Positions 41,501-48,088 of a stretch of 64,000 nucleotides of DNA are shown one piece after another. The notes beneath the pieces were generated by a model. That model made no database searches and was not told the DNA's origin. It saw only the letters and a list, made by a program, of their open reading frames with translations. Positions within the stretch are counted from its first letter, which is position 1, and every line of letters starts with the position of its first letter. This stretch comes from Artemia franciscana (lineage: Eukaryota; Arthropoda; Branchiopoda; Anostraca; Artemiidae): NCBI RefSeq assembly GCF_032884065.1, contig NW_027062617.1, positions 248,001-312,000 on the forward strand, written 5' to 3'. Both the position numbers and the translations under genes were made by a program.

Positions 41501-42283
41501 GGACATTAAAATACTGGTAAAAGGCTGTACTGCTATAGGCCTATAGGGCTTACCAATAAAGTGATTATAGCCTACCACTTGATGCCTTTTTCATGTTCCT
41601 TACAAATACAATAATTGCTTCTACTGCAAATTCAAACTTAAGCACTTTTTGAGCTCTTAAAAATGACAAATTTTAAATTAAATTATTAGTTATTGCTTGT
41701 TTTCCACAAAACAATATTATATTTTCTTAGTGCCATCTTTTTCCATCATTTTCAGAAAACAATACTATATTTTCTCAGTGCTAAAATTATTTATGATAAG
41801 GTTAGTTTAGGTTAAAAAGTGCTTAAATTTGAACTTATTGTAGAAGCAATTATTAATTTGTAAAGAACATAAAAAAGCCATCAAGTGGTATATTCACTTT
41901 ATTGGTAAGCCAGTTACATGAATTGATATAATTTTGCCAAAATACCTTCCAAGGACATAGGCTACTATAAGCTAATCAGTAGATCCATCCCTGAAGGTTT
42001 CATTTTCCACACCTGACAACTATCCAAGATACCAAAAAGCAGTTTATCTAGAATTTTATCTACTCTTATATCTCCTTCAAGAGAGCCACTAGGCTATTCT
42101 GCAAACTTACAAGCTAGCCTACCTGCTTCTCTAAATTTCTAATAGCGTATCTTAGTATGCCAGTCTAGCTTAATACTATTAGCCTAAGTAGTATTTTACC
42201 TGCATTCCAAGGACATCTTTAAAAAATTTCACTGTTTTTTTCCTGTCTCCTATCTTAAATACAAAATGCAAAGCTCTATTCAT
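8380..42283 (-). CDS. GLOD4: GLOD4, glyoxalase domain-containing protein 4 (complete gene, seven coding exons)
   Basis: Coding exons in transcript order: 42283-42200, 35204-35155, 33908-33774, 26683-26553, 24760-24602, 19743-19571, 8532-8380. They join in phase to 885 bp, giving 294 residues plus TAA; vertebrate GLOD4 is about 298. Every junction uses GT-AG, and split codons restore conserved residues. Hallmarks in order: RALHFVFK (residues 3-10), [11 protein letters not shown] (29-39), [20 protein letters not shown] (46-65), [65 protein letters not shown]. The protein is two VOC (glyoxalase/dioxygenase-fold) modules, roughly residues 4-130 and 134-255. In mammals GLOD4 is reported as mitochondrial, but its substrate is not firmly established. 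Introns are 6995, 1246, 7090, 1792, 4858 and 11038 bp and are loaded with transposons. No frameshift or stop was found in any exon. Confidence 0.95.
8715..8743. repeat. Perfect 13-bp stem hairpin at Helitron tail (outer)
   Basis: 'gttggggtggcgc', a ttc loop, then its exact complement. It abuts a (TA)n run at 8705-8714. GC-rich 3'-terminal hairpins are a hallmark of Helitrons and may serve as the rolling-circle terminator. Confidence 0.85.
8755..8771. repeat. 7-bp stem hairpin at Helitron tail (inner)
   Basis: 'ggggcgc', loop ttc, 'gcgcccc'. On the minus strand it is followed about 5 nt later by CTAG (8749-8746), the CTRR form of a canonical Helitron 3' end. Confidence 0.75.
9048..9553 (-). 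pseudogene. Tandem duplicate of the Helitron helicase C-terminus
   Basis: This ~510-bp block repeats 9554-10065. It again encodes the [55 protein letters not shown] and [10 protein letters not shown] segments of the helicase, with a frameshift at a longer A-run (near 9389-9397). The motif VI copy reads VASLRVGK instead of VACSRVGK. It lies downstream of the helicase stop codon, so it is dead duplicated sequence. A further ~60-bp echo of the tail is at 8881-8945. Confidence 0.9.
9568..12927 (-). CDS. Helitron Rep/helicase, main part
   Basis: A 1119-residue frame. The HUH endonuclease region includes [12 protein letters not shown] (His194, His196) and the tyrosine motif [14 protein letters not shown] (about 332-345). 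The PIF1-like SF1 helicase has Walker [10 protein letters not shown] (690-698), Walker [10 protein letters not shown] (770-778), [10 protein letters not shown] (808-817), INKAQGQS and motif [13 protein letters not shown] (1085-1095). These proteins nick and unwind DNA for rolling-circle transposition. Walker A has Pro where Thr/Ser is expected, and the second Rep tyrosine position appears to be His, so the protein is probably inactive. The frame is continuous with 12961-14280 except for one TGA. The first listed codon is TTG, consistent with a broken ORF rather than a true start. Confidence 0.93.
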   Translation of the reverse strand: MMNPATNKEMNKKCSAMHYYSYRLMIRQDEENYILKCRELFHQFVVDMYAKIESERLLYIRLNQTKLRSEQYIHLRDAVINDGNTTNVGRLTILPSSYAGSPRHMHEYAQDAIAYVRLYGRPDLFITFTCNQSWDEILQLLLQGQSAVHRHDITARVFRQKLKSLINYIVKLEVFGSVRCWMYSVEWQKRGLPHAHIQIWLHKKITSNEIDDVISAEIPDKNVDKGLHDIIVKNMIHGPCGALNENSPCMAKGRCTKQYPRLLVSNTITGNDGYPQYRRRSTEDGGKTAIIKKRNGTTIEVDNQWVVPYSPLLSKTFNAHINVEYCNSVKAIKYICKHVNKGSDMAVFGLQPEIKDFDEIVQYQAGRYISSNEAVWRILSFPIHERSPAVVHLAVHLQNGQRVYFTETNVQQRVLNPPDTTLTAFFSLCKNDSFAKKLLYTEVPSYYTWNTKNKVFERRKQGKSVDGQPTIFKDTTIGRLYTVHPNQHECFFLRLLLVNVPGPTSFEYLRTLNGTIHDTYRSACQALNLLENDQHWDNCINDACETSTPSQIRALFGIILTTCSPSAPTDLWEKYKPKMSEDILHRKQLETSDMTFDFTSEIYNYTLVVIEDLCVRMANKPLQDLGMPSPNRIAAVSTCVELDREQSYSTSDLLSYVQNNISKLPSEQKDIYDTIMHCVDNNVGEIFFLDAPGGTGKPFVIKLILASIRSKNDIALAIASSGIAATLLPGGRTAHSAWKLPLNLHSTETPTCNISKSSGMGKVLQQCKLIIWDECTMAHQKSLEALDQCLKDLRGKSKPFGSTLILLAGDFRQTLPIIPRSTPADKMNACLKNSNLWAHVKTLKLTTNMRVRYQNDDSGQIFSDQLLAIGNGKLPVDSISGRIQLPADFCNLVTSKNELIEKVFPNILKNYKNNKWLSERAILAPKNIDVHEINDIVLTKIRDQAVLYKSVDRVLEPNEAVNYPSEFLNSIDLSGFPPHVLQLKIGVPIILLRNINPPKLCNGTRLAVKKTMENLIEATILTGPFEGEAVLIPRIPMIPTDLPFQFKRLQFPIPLAFAITINKAQGQSLEKCGIDLNTDCFSHGQLYVACSRVGKPDNLFICSDNWTAKNVVYSQVLRS
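12961..14280 (-). CDS. Helitron Rep/helicase, N-terminal part
   Basis: 439 residues from ATG at 14280 to TGA at 12963-12961. Residues about 27-180 are six to seven copies of a 23-residue charged repeat ([18 protein letters not shown] type), probably helical and basic. A Cys cluster follows (CPYC at 213-216, CC at 229-230), as in other Helitron N-termini. The last residues, [11 protein letters not shown], precede a position where relatives have Trp; here it is TGA. The same frame then runs 11 more codons into the 9568-12927 frame, so the two were one ~1570-residue protein. A degenerate second frame reads through the same repeats but is a shadow. Confidence 0.9.
   Translation of the reverse strand: MFKFTMTDELTMAKADEDAQRVYAKKLAADRESQKRKRAEELPEQRESSLAAKRESEKRRRAEESKEQQGNRLEADRGRKNRKRAEESKEQQGNRLEADRERKNRKRAEELPEQRGSRLAAKRESEKRRRAEELQEQQEIRLAADRESKKRKRAEESQEQQEIRLAADRESKKRKRAEESEQPESYRLAFRYNPVDDYSLSRCVQFGTMSKICPYCKALKFNGETMGMCCASGKVKLPLLAAPPEPLKTFLTGTTSESKRFLPKIGKYNSCFQMTSFGAQIENPDQFMSTFKVKGQIYHRAGSLLPFSGENHKFLQLYFISDRNSELNARCEISPNVERTIVSQLQHLFHENNNLVCLFKTAIDLMPTDTHKIVISADKTPPGQHVRRYNAPTIDEVAIVMVGDQFLPRDIILHKRNAQLLRIAETYRCYDALQYPIIF
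14449..14537. repeat. (AT)n microsatellite at Helitron 5' flank
   Basis: About 90 bp of uninterrupted alternating AT directly beside the Helitron TC terminus. It matches the short (TA)n on the other side at 8705-8714. Confidence 0.95.
14538..17894. other. GLOD4 intron 6, unassigned part
   Basis: No coding domain recognised on either strand. Open frames near 15163-15429 are short and low-complexity. A weak internal similarity ('tgagt.ctg.ggtaccagt') occurs near 15460 and 15560. Confidence 0.45.
17895..19511 (+). mobile_element. LINE (non-LTR retrotransposon), 5'-truncated
   Basis: Contains the C-terminal half of ORF2 with a full reverse transcriptase domain and a 3' tail of (TACA)n at about 19487-19511. 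The endonuclease is absent, as expected for 5' truncation at insertion. Inserted antisense to GLOD4 in intron 6, with its tail about 60 bp from the exon 6 donor. Confidence 0.9.
17909..19364 (+). pseudogene. LINE ORF2 reverse transcriptase, one frameshift
   Basis: The frame runs from upstream of 17993 ([13 protein letters not shown]) through [11 protein letters not shown] to a TGA at 18254-18256. It shifts at an eight-A run (18232-18239) and continues through [17 protein letters not shown] to 19364. RT motifs are [11 protein letters not shown] (motif A), [10 protein letters not shown] (motif B), CYADDV (motif C, both catalytic Asp present), [11 protein letters not shown] and LKYLGLPIG. From 18303 the frame is open for 353 residues. 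It is probably a young copy broken mainly by the homopolymer indel. Confidence 0.9.
19571..19743 (-). CDS. GLOD4: GLOD4 exon 6
   Basis: Encodes [20 protein letters not shown] through [20 protein letters not shown]. The acceptor 'TTTTGAAG|GG' has a short pyrimidine tract. The donor is CCC|GTAAGT in phase 0. The 3' tail of a LINE ends about 60 bp past this donor in intron 6. Confidence 0.95.
20100..22200 (-). mobile_element. Degenerate LINE in GLOD4 intron 5 and adjacent sequence
   Basis: Minus-strand fragments in order: endonuclease pieces ([20 protein letters not shown], 22140-21950), the linker [22 protein letters not shown] pieces [30 protein letters not shown] with [18 protein letters not shown] (motif A), [11 protein letters not shown] (motif C, second catalytic Asp replaced by His), and [13 protein letters not shown]. 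The 3' end near 20100 contains the LRRLGAA-type terminus. Many stops and frameshifts show it is dead. The family resembles the very common invertebrate endonuclease-RT 'craniofacial development protein 2-like' elements. Confidence 0.85.
22201..24601. other. GLOD4 intron 5, unassigned part
   Basis: No conserved coding segment recognised. Open frames at 22532-22882 (minus) and 23679-24049 (plus) have no family resemblance. Confidence 0.4.
24602..24760 (-). CDS. GLOD4: GLOD4 exon 5
   Basis: Encodes [20 protein letters not shown], then [14 protein letters not shown] and [17 protein letters not shown], the first half of the second VOC module. Acceptor is TTTTCAG|AT. The donor GAG|GTTTGT is non-optimal but restores GGP with exon 6, matching the GG-V-DHA context of other GLOD4 proteins. 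Confidence 0.94.
26030..26400 (-). repeat. Dispersed repeat family A, partial copy
   Basis: This is the reverse complement of part of the copies at 42790 and 46405. Shared markers include 'gtcttctggcagaaaatac', 'gataggagcttgaaactt' and 'tattgagccgggtcgctcct'. A 30-A run precedes it at about 26015-26042. It lies in GLOD4 intron 4. Confidence 0.8.
26553..26683 (-). CDS. GLOD4: GLOD4 exon 4
   Basis: Encodes [15 protein letters not shown], then [20 protein letters not shown], the end of the first VOC module and the start of the linker. Acceptor is CTGTTAG|G and donor TCAG|GTAATG. The split Asp codon (G|AT) is completed by exon 5. Confidence 0.92.
26700..27510. other. GLOD4 intron 3, unassigned part
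   Basis: No feature was recognised. The last 300 bases may be the 5' part of the LINE that follows, but no clear reading frame supports this. Confidence 0.35.
27515..30375 (+). mobile_element. CR1/Jockey-like LINE, nearly full ORF2, decayed
   Basis: Frameshifted pieces spell an endonuclease ([46 protein letters not shown]), a middle region with [20 protein letters not shown] (28368-28427) and an RT domain ([55 protein letters not shown]). The catalytic box reads QFANDKTT instead of F/YADDTT, so one essential Asp is lost. The C-terminal region [17 protein letters not shown] follows. Stops and frameshifts occur throughout. Inserted in GLOD4 intron 3, antisense to the gene. The 3' end is placed near 30375 after 'catcatctatgatggagcat', without a clear tail. 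Confidence 0.88.
30376..32426. other. GLOD4 intron 3, unassigned part
   Basis: A 136-codon open frame at 30776-31186 has no domain resemblance, signal or splice context. The rest is AT-rich and unassigned. Confidence 0.4.
32427..32676 (-). mobile_element. tRNA-derived SINE with recognisable A box
   Basis: On the minus strand the element starts with 'gtcctagctgaatggttagc', which fits a tRNA 5' half with an A box (TAGCTGAATGG). A degenerate B box follows. The body contains 'tgtcgctggttattt', 'tctgtaagctcagttagagt', 'tctaaatgggtacctg' and 'ccccattgcact'. The same body recurs on the plus strand at 36403-36640. Pol III transcription from internal boxes is expected of such elements. Confidence 0.8.
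32685..32930. repeat. AT-rich palindromic repeat tract
   Basis: Irregular 'tataatatata' repeats flanked on both sides by 'aataaaacatat'-type 12-mers. It yields Ile-Tyr-rich open frames on the minus strand that are not genes. Confidence 0.85.
33087..33803. repeat. Tandem duplication covering the GLOD4 exon 3 donor
   Basis: The unit starting 'tactggttggtcacaatttt' occurs at 33087 and again at 33410. Both copies run into the 3' end of exon 3 and its donor. In the first unit a ~36-bp exon remnant (33366-33401) with the same GTAACT donor is followed directly by the second unit. The first unit also lacks about 85 bp present in the second (around 33520-33605). Confidence 0.9.
33774..33908 (-). CDS. 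GLOD4: GLOD4 exon 3
   Basis: Encodes [20 protein letters not shown], the following MELTYNYG and [10 protein letters not shown], then two bases of a split codon. The acceptor is TTTTTTAAG|A and the donor AAG|GTAACT. The donor end of this exon has been copied into intron 3 by a local duplication (see 33087-33803). Confidence 0.95.
33909..35154 (-). other. GLOD4 intron 2
   Basis: A 1246-bp intron with no recognised element inside. It is the least transposon-loaded intron of the gene. Confidence 0.6.
35155..35204 (-). CDS. GLOD4: GLOD4 exon 2
   Basis: A 50-bp exon encoding [16 protein letters not shown] plus two bases of a split Gly codon. Acceptor is TTTAG|GTG and donor is GG|GTAAGT. The amino acid run is nearly identical to vertebrate GLOD4, which makes this tiny exon secure. 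Confidence 0.94.
36219..36400 (+). pseudogene. LINE endonuclease N-terminal fragment
   Basis: Translation reads [20 protein letters not shown], then [20 protein letters not shown], the opening of an APE-type endonuclease (WN..., LSETW-like motif). It breaks off at a SINE. No RT follows. Located in GLOD4 intron 1. Confidence 0.75.
36403..36640 (+). mobile_element. tRNA-derived SINE, second copy (5' truncated)
   Basis: A perfect B box GGTTCAAGTCC lies at 36432-36442, followed by the same body as the 32427-32676 SINE: 'tgtcgctggttattt', 'tctgtaagctcagccagagt', 'ctctaaatgggcacct', 'cattgcac'. The A-box half is missing. A 15-G run (36469-36483) expands a G-rich spot in the body. It directly follows the LINE endonuclease fragment. 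Confidence 0.8.
36641..39357. other. GLOD4 intron 1, unassigned part
   Basis: No protein domain recognised. A possible retroposon 3' end with 'taaaataaataaatatcc' sits near 38130-38150, without an identifiable body. Confidence 0.4.
39358..40325 (-). mobile_element. Decayed LINE: endonuclease end and RT start
   Basis: On the minus strand: [27 protein letters not shown] (endonuclease SDH motif), [18 protein letters not shown] (RT entry), LPAE then an in-frame TAG where relatives have Trp, then [34 protein letters not shown] and [13 protein letters not shown] (RT motif A). The catalytic YxDD box and everything after are missing, so the copy is internally deleted or 3' truncated. Located in GLOD4 intron 1, same orientation as the gene. 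Confidence 0.88.
40465..40790. repeat. Fold-back element, family A arms
   Basis: Left arm about 40484-40590, right arm about 40665-40778, inverted with moderate divergence. Arms carry 'aaggagcaacattaaa' and 'cctcaatgcctcactcttta'. The centre of about 75 bp is unique. Confidence 0.8.
41558..41910. repeat. Fold-back element with ~95-bp arms
   Basis: Left arm 41558-41650 includes 'caataattgcttctactgca'; right arm 41815-41910 is its diverged complement. The centre (~165 bp) contains two copies of 'aaaacaatactatattttct'. A solitary arm of the same family is at about 48945-49040. Confidence 0.75.
42200..42283 (-). CDS. GLOD4: GLOD4 exon 1 (start codon)
   Basis: Encodes residues 1-28, beginning [14 protein letters not shown] and ending KDVLGMQ, the first strand and helix of the N-terminal VOC module. 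ATG is at 42283-42281, preceded by 'ttaaaa'. The donor is CAG|GTAAAA. The exon ends in phase 0. The start is placed by alignment with the known GLOD4 N-terminus; no further in-frame extension is needed. Confidence 0.93.
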
Positions 42284-42789
42284 TTTTAAGTTCTAAATGC
42301 TTTAACAATGTTATGACAGTGTTGCGCAAATAATATTTGGAAATCTGTGAAAAGTGCCAAAAAACCTTTGAAATTCGTGGAAAACCAGTAGCAACTTTTA
42401 TAGTATTTTCAGAGCTTTATATTCCGTTTACTTCTACCTATTCTTTCCGTCTATTCTTTCCTTCTATTCCGTCTACTATTCCTATTCCGTTTACTATTCC
42501 GTTTTACTAAGCCTAGTCTTACTTATTTGATTCTGAATTTTGGAGCAATGAAAACCAGGTATCCTTTGAAAGATTGAACGATCCCCCAACAAACGACCAG
42601 TCTTGATTGGCTCCGGAATAAGGCACCAGCATCTGGTAACAAAGACTGAACTTTTGGCTCTCCAAAGTGGTTTTGAACTGTACGTTTTCAGTACACGAAT
42701 TCACCTCCCTCAGAAGCTCTCTCAAATTGTGCCCCCCCTTTTCAACCTAGGCGGACATGAAGGCACGCAGCTCGGTCTAATTATTTAAA
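42284..42789. other. GLOD4 upstream region
   Basis: Sequence 5' of the GLOD4 start, where the promoter and any 5' UTR exon should lie. No TATA box or CpG island is evident. A degenerate pyrimidine-rich 'cctattccgtttactattcc' minisatellite occupies 42420-42510. Confidence 0.4.
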
Positions 42790-44335
42790 AGGGTTACCCT
42801 TAAATACCTGGTGCCAGGAACATAAAAATAAGTAAACAAAAAATATTAAAAAAGTAAGGAGCGACTTGGACTCAATAGAAACCAAAACGCTACAACGCAG
42901 AATTTTCATATCAATAGATATGTAAAAAGAATTGACTTTTTGTTCGGATTGTAAACATGTAAGATTCATAAGTTTACTATTACCCATTAAAGGGTTTGAG
43001 ATTGAAAAGATTTGCCTGATGTTTCAAAAAGGGGGAACATCCTCAAAAAGTCTATGAATGTTAATGAAAATTTCATCATTAGGCTGAGCGTATCAGAAAA
43101 CCGTAATGAATGGGATGCAAGAAGCCATATTCCAAAATCTGGAACTTTGTGGAATTCGAAATTTTATATTTTAGTGCCAGAACAAAGATCATGGATGCGT
43201 GTTTATTTGTTGTTGGTTTTCACAAGTGGCGATCGTATCGAACCAAATGTTGAATATCTGAAGAAGGGTCATTCTAACCGAACTTAAAAATTCTGGTGTC
43301 CTTTTTTAACGATCAAAAAGATTGGGGGTTCACCTCTTACGCCCTTTTTTTCCCATAGTCATCTGATCAAAATTTTAAAAATTTGCTGTTTTTTCAGCAG
43401 GGTTGAAAAATTCAATAACTATGAGTTTGTGGATAACATGACCCCCAGAGCTCTTGGGGGAAGAGCTGTAAGCTGTGAATTCGGCCCATAGTTGAATTAT
43501 AGTATTTGCTGTTGACAAATTTTTGTTACAGATATTTTTTCATGGGAGGGGGATTTCCTGACTCGGTGGAGAGAGAGTTTTCATAGAGAGGGAAGTTTCC
43601 GGTTCTACACTTTCCAGGGAAAATTTTACGCTTGGGAATTTGCCGGAATTCCTATATGAATTTCTTTTTGTTGTCGTAATTTCTCTTTGCTGACTCAATC
43701 TTAAATATGCAGATGTTCCGGGTTAATTGTATAAGGGGAATTTTCAGCAAGGTTGGAATTGTCTGGAGGATTTTTTTAATGAGAAAGGAAATTTCCCGTG
43801 GGAAAAGTTCTCCATGGGGTATTTTTTTGCGAGAGTAACTTTCTAAGGGGAGGGGGGGGTGTTAATTTCTGTAAAAAACTCCCGCAAACGGGAGGCTTCC
43901 AGCATGATTTGACAAACGGTCGGAATCAAAGTCTTATTCAAATGAAAGTATGCTAAGAAAAATTTTTCAGCCGGAATCGTTCGCAAGAAATTTTTGAGGC
44001 GGAATCGTATGCAGAAAACTTCCTGAGGAAATTTTCAGCGAAGATGGAATTATCTCTGAGGAATTTTTTGTTGGGATTATAAGTGGGAAAAACTTTCCAT
44101 TGAATATTTTTTCGGGGAGGGGGCATTTTTCCACGGAGGGGAGCCAGATTTCTCGGTATTCTCTGAAAAACGATAAGAAATTAAATAAAAAATTGTTTTT
44201 TTATCTTAAAATAAAAATGTAAGCTTAAAAAGAAACAGAAATTCCTCCGTATATGAGGGTGGTGGCCCTTTTACAAATACCTTGCACTTTACGCTAAAGT
44301 TTGACTTTTGTTCTAACTCTTAAAGAACGATTTTT
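42790..44335 (+). repeat. Dispersed repeat family A, long copy
   Basis: About 1.5 kb sharing its order of blocks with 46405-47535. Shared blocks include 'gtaaggagcgacttggactc', 'cagaacaaagatcatggatg', 'aaaagattgggggttcacct', the G-rich 'ggggagggg' stretches, and near the end the 'ttacgctaaagtttg' arm. No transposase or RT was recognised, so it is probably non-autonomous. Confidence 0.75.
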
Positions 44336-45192
44336 TTTAGATATAGGTGGTAAAGAGACCGATTGTACTTGAGTGAAGATTGGTGAAAAGAATCTAATTA
44401 TTTTAAGTGTGGATATACGTAATATTTATTTATATTTTGTTTTTTTCCAACTAACGGGCCATTGACCCCTTTGGGATATTTTTGTTTATAAATGGAAGTA
44501 TATTGGTGATAAAAGGAATTTGAACTTGAAATATTTTCACTGAGTTAGAATAAGATACTTCTAAGAGTACTTAAAAAACATCAGTACGAAGATCGAGCGG
44601 TGGCTTCTCATTTTTTCATTTGGTTTCTGGACATTTTTTTCCCGCATTGAAGATTGCAATAATTACTTTTATTGTTGAGTTTATGAACCAAACACAAGTT
44701 CACCTCACTGTGGGTCATTATTACACGGATATAAACATGAATTCACCGCAAATCCTATCCCTTTTCAGTAGGAACGATGCCTGAAAACATCACTTTTTCA
44801 CTCGACTGGTACCATTGTTGCGATGCTGGTTTTGTGGCAACATTGCATTTGTATGCTATATAAACCTACAGCATTAAGGAGAAGAAAGTATTCAATTTAA
44901 TAAAACAGCCTAATACTTTAGACTATCCTACTATCTATTTTTTAAGGGTAAGTTAAACCAGTAGGCCTATGCTCATTTTAATTTAATTCTTCAGAAGTGT
45001 TTAAGTGCAAAAGATTTCATTATAACCTAAAACATTAGTCTAGGCTAGTTGTTAGCTATTCCTTCCTTTAAGTTAGGGAAAACTACCCAATAGCCTAGTT
45101 AGATGGCTTGTCATCCCAACCATTTTTCATCATACCATCTCTCAACTGTTTAATAAATGCAAAATATTTTTATGTATCACCTGAAAATCAGT

Positions 45193-45800
45193 CTAGTTAA
45201 TTGACTTCTTGCTATCTCAGAAAGGGTTTAGGTTTGGAAAATGAAACTTTCAGGGATGAATCTACAGACTAAAGTATGTCCTGGGAAGGTATTTTGAAGT
45301 AACTACCTCCACTCCTTCTCCCTCTGGAGGGCCTTGACCTTTGATGACCTTTAAAAATATGATTGTTATAAAAGTGAAACATTGCAAAATAGATCTTCTG
45401 CTTAATTGAAATACAACAAAATTGTTTTCAGCTTCATAACTTTGCTCAATTCCATTTATAAGGTTTGAAAGATATGCCATTACATTTCCTAAATTAAAAA
45501 AAAAAACATTGATATGGCACAAAATTCTACTCAAATAACAGGAATTGCATTTTCGTAATTAAAGGCAAAGAAAAAGCAACTAGCAACTGAAAATTAAGGT
45601 AAAATATTGTTTTGTCAAAATCTCAATAGGTATAGACCTGTCATGCAGGCAAATTTCAGGGCCCTCTAGAGGGAGAAGGAGTGGAGGTGGGTACTTTAAA
45701 ATACCTTTCCAGGACATACTTTAGCATGTAGACCCATACCTGAAAGTTTTATTTCCCTAACCTAAATCCTTTCCATACTGCAAGAAAGTCAATTAACTAG
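45193..45800. repeat. Fold-back element with ~145-bp arms
   Basis: The left arm begins 'ctagttaattgacttcttgc' at 45193; the right arm ends with its complement at 45800. Arms run roughly 45193-45340 and 45655-45800 with about 80-85% identity by eye. A partial single arm is also seen near 41938-42017. Confidence 0.85.
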
Positions 45801-45929
45801 AATTTTACTGATATTAAAGTTAGGCCAAGTTAAATAGAACTTTCAAGAATGTTTCTAGAGTTGGTAAATGTTTAGTTTCATCACAAGCTGTCTTAACTGG
45901 AAACTATGCTGCAAAGCAGCACTAGTTTC

Positions 45930-46398
45930 CAGTTTAGAGCATTTAAAAATGCTAATTGTAGAAGCATATCCATTTTTTAGCTTTCTAAAATCCCCCTTCA
46001 ACAAACTAACATTCATAAAGTGGGCAGGGTTTTGAAACAGAGGGAAATGTTAGGGCTGTACAATCTGAATGAAATAATATTTTAAAGACTATTTCTAGTC
46101 ATCACTGGTAATTTTTGTTTAGTATTAAGTTGAAAGATAATTAAAAAACTTGCACATCCATTAATGCTAATTATCTAGTTTCACTTTTGAGTTCAAACTA
46201 GCCAGTGACCTGGTGAATCAGAGCAATTACTTAAATATTACATTTATGTTCTGTTGATTTGAAGAAATGCCTTCCAATGCAATGGAGATTATACAGTTTT
46301 TCAGGTCAAGATTAAATTTGTTTTAAAAGATTCTCTGGCAATGGGAAGGCCTTGGAGAAACAAATTTGGTTGAATAGGGATTCTTGCAAGTGAATATC
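45930..46398. repeat. Left arm of ~470-bp inverted repeat
   Basis: Reverse complement pairs with 48302-48773. Matching blocks include 'gtttagagcatttaaaaatg', 'gtgggcagggttttga', 'gttctgttgatttgaagaaa' and 'caaatttggttgaatag'. The arms enclose 1.9 kb of other repeats. Confidence 0.85.
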
Positions 46399-46404
46399 AA
46401 ACAG

Positions 46405-47535
46405 TTTGCAGTAACAAACCATAGTAAGGAGCAACCTGGCTCAATAGTAACCAAAACTCTAAACAAATGGAATTTAGAAACCAATAGTTACATTAAAAGA
46501 ATTGCATTTTAATGCTGATTTTAAATATTTAAGTTTCATCAAGATCAGTTATACCCATCAAAAGTTACAAGCCTGAGAAAATTTGCCTCATTTTAGAAAA
46601 TAGGGGGAAACACCCCCTTAAAGTCATACAATCTTAACAAAATTCACACCATCAGGTTCAGCCTATCAGAGAACCTTATTGTAGAAGTTTCAAGCTCCTA
46701 TCTACAAAAAGGTGGAATTTTGCATTTTTTGCCAGAAGACAGATCACAGATGTGTGCGTGTTTTTTTTTTTTTTTTTTTTTTTCCAGGGGTGATTGTATT
46801 GACCCAGTGATCCTAGCATGTCGCGAGAGGGCTAGCTCTAATGGAAATGAAAAGTTAAATTGCCCTTTTTAAGTGACCAAAAAAATTGGAGGGCACTTAG
46901 GCCCCCTCCCATGCTCATTTTTCCCAAAAGTTACCAGATCAGAATTCTGAGATAGCCATTTTATTCACCATAGTAAAAAAATCTAATAACTACGTCTTTA
47001 AGGACAACTTACTCCCCCACAGTGCTGATGGGAGGGGCTGCAAGTTACAAACTTTGACCTGTGTTTACATATAGCAATGGTTACTAGGAAGTGCACAGAC
47101 GTTTTCAGGGGGATTTTTTTGGTTTTTGGGGGAGATTTGAGGGGGGAGTGTGTGGGAGGATATTTCCATGGAGGAACTTTTCATGGGGGAAGAGAATTTC
47201 AATGAAGGGGGTGCAGGATTTTCTAGCATTGAAAAAATAAATATGAAAAGTTTTTTCTACTGAAAGTAAGGAGCAGCATTAAAACTTTAAACAAACAAAA
47301 ATTATTACACATATGAGGGGTTTACCTCCTTGTTATACCTTACTCTTTATGCTAAAGTATTTTTACTAATTTCAACTATTTATATTATGGCCTTTGTGAT
47401 TCAGAGTGTGATTTAAGTTCTAAAGCTTAAAGTCACTAAAGCTTAAATTGGACATTTAAGCTTTAGTGTAAAGAGCAAGGTATTGACAAGGGTTGAACCC
47501 CCTCATATACACAATAAAAACATACAAATATAGAA
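46405..47535 (+). repeat. Dispersed repeat family A, second long copy
   Basis: Parallel to 42790-44335. It contains 'gtaaggagcaacctggctca', 'ttgccagaagacagatcaca', a T-run (46761-46783), 'attggagggcacttaggccc', and ends in a fold-back whose arms are 47262-47371 and 47458-47535. It lies inside the large inverted repeat. Confidence 0.78.
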
Positions 47536-47794
47536 GTTTGTTATGTAAGTTAATTTGTAAGTTATGTATAATTTTTGCCAATGAAAATGTTTGTAAAAAA
47601 TTAAAAGTTCTACTTGCCTTTTTATGTAATCAAAAAATTGGAGGGGAACTTGGCCTCCTCCTTCACTCCTTTTTCCTCAAAGTCTTCCAATAATTGCAAT
47701 TAATTAATATGCAAATTTTGTTTTAATTATTTATGTGCTGAGAGCCAAGATCAAAACATGCATTAATTCAAAAACGTCCAGAAATTAAATAGAA

Positions 47795-48075
47795 AAAACA
47801 AGTTTTTTTAAATGAAAGTAAGGAGCAACATTAAAACTTAAAACAAGCAGAAATTACTCTGTATATGAAAGGGGCTTTTCCTCCTCAATGCCCTGCTCTT
47901 TACGCTAAAGTTTCTTACTGTTTTAAAAAGTAGAGTTAAGAGAAAGAGTCAAACTTTAGCACAAAGAGTGGGGTGTTGAGGAGGAAAAGCCCCTTTCATA
48001 TATGGAGTAATTTCTCTTTGTTTTAACTTTTAATGTTGCTCCTTACTTTCATTTAAAAAAAACTTGTTTTTTTTT
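47795..48075. repeat. Fold-back element, family A arms
   Basis: Near-perfect inverted arms of about 115-120 bp (about 47800-47920 and 47955-48072) around a ~35-bp centre. The outer ends read 'aaacaagtttttttaaatga' and its complement. This is the best preserved family A hairpin in the window. Confidence 0.88.
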
Positions 48076-48088
48076 TCTATTTAATTAC

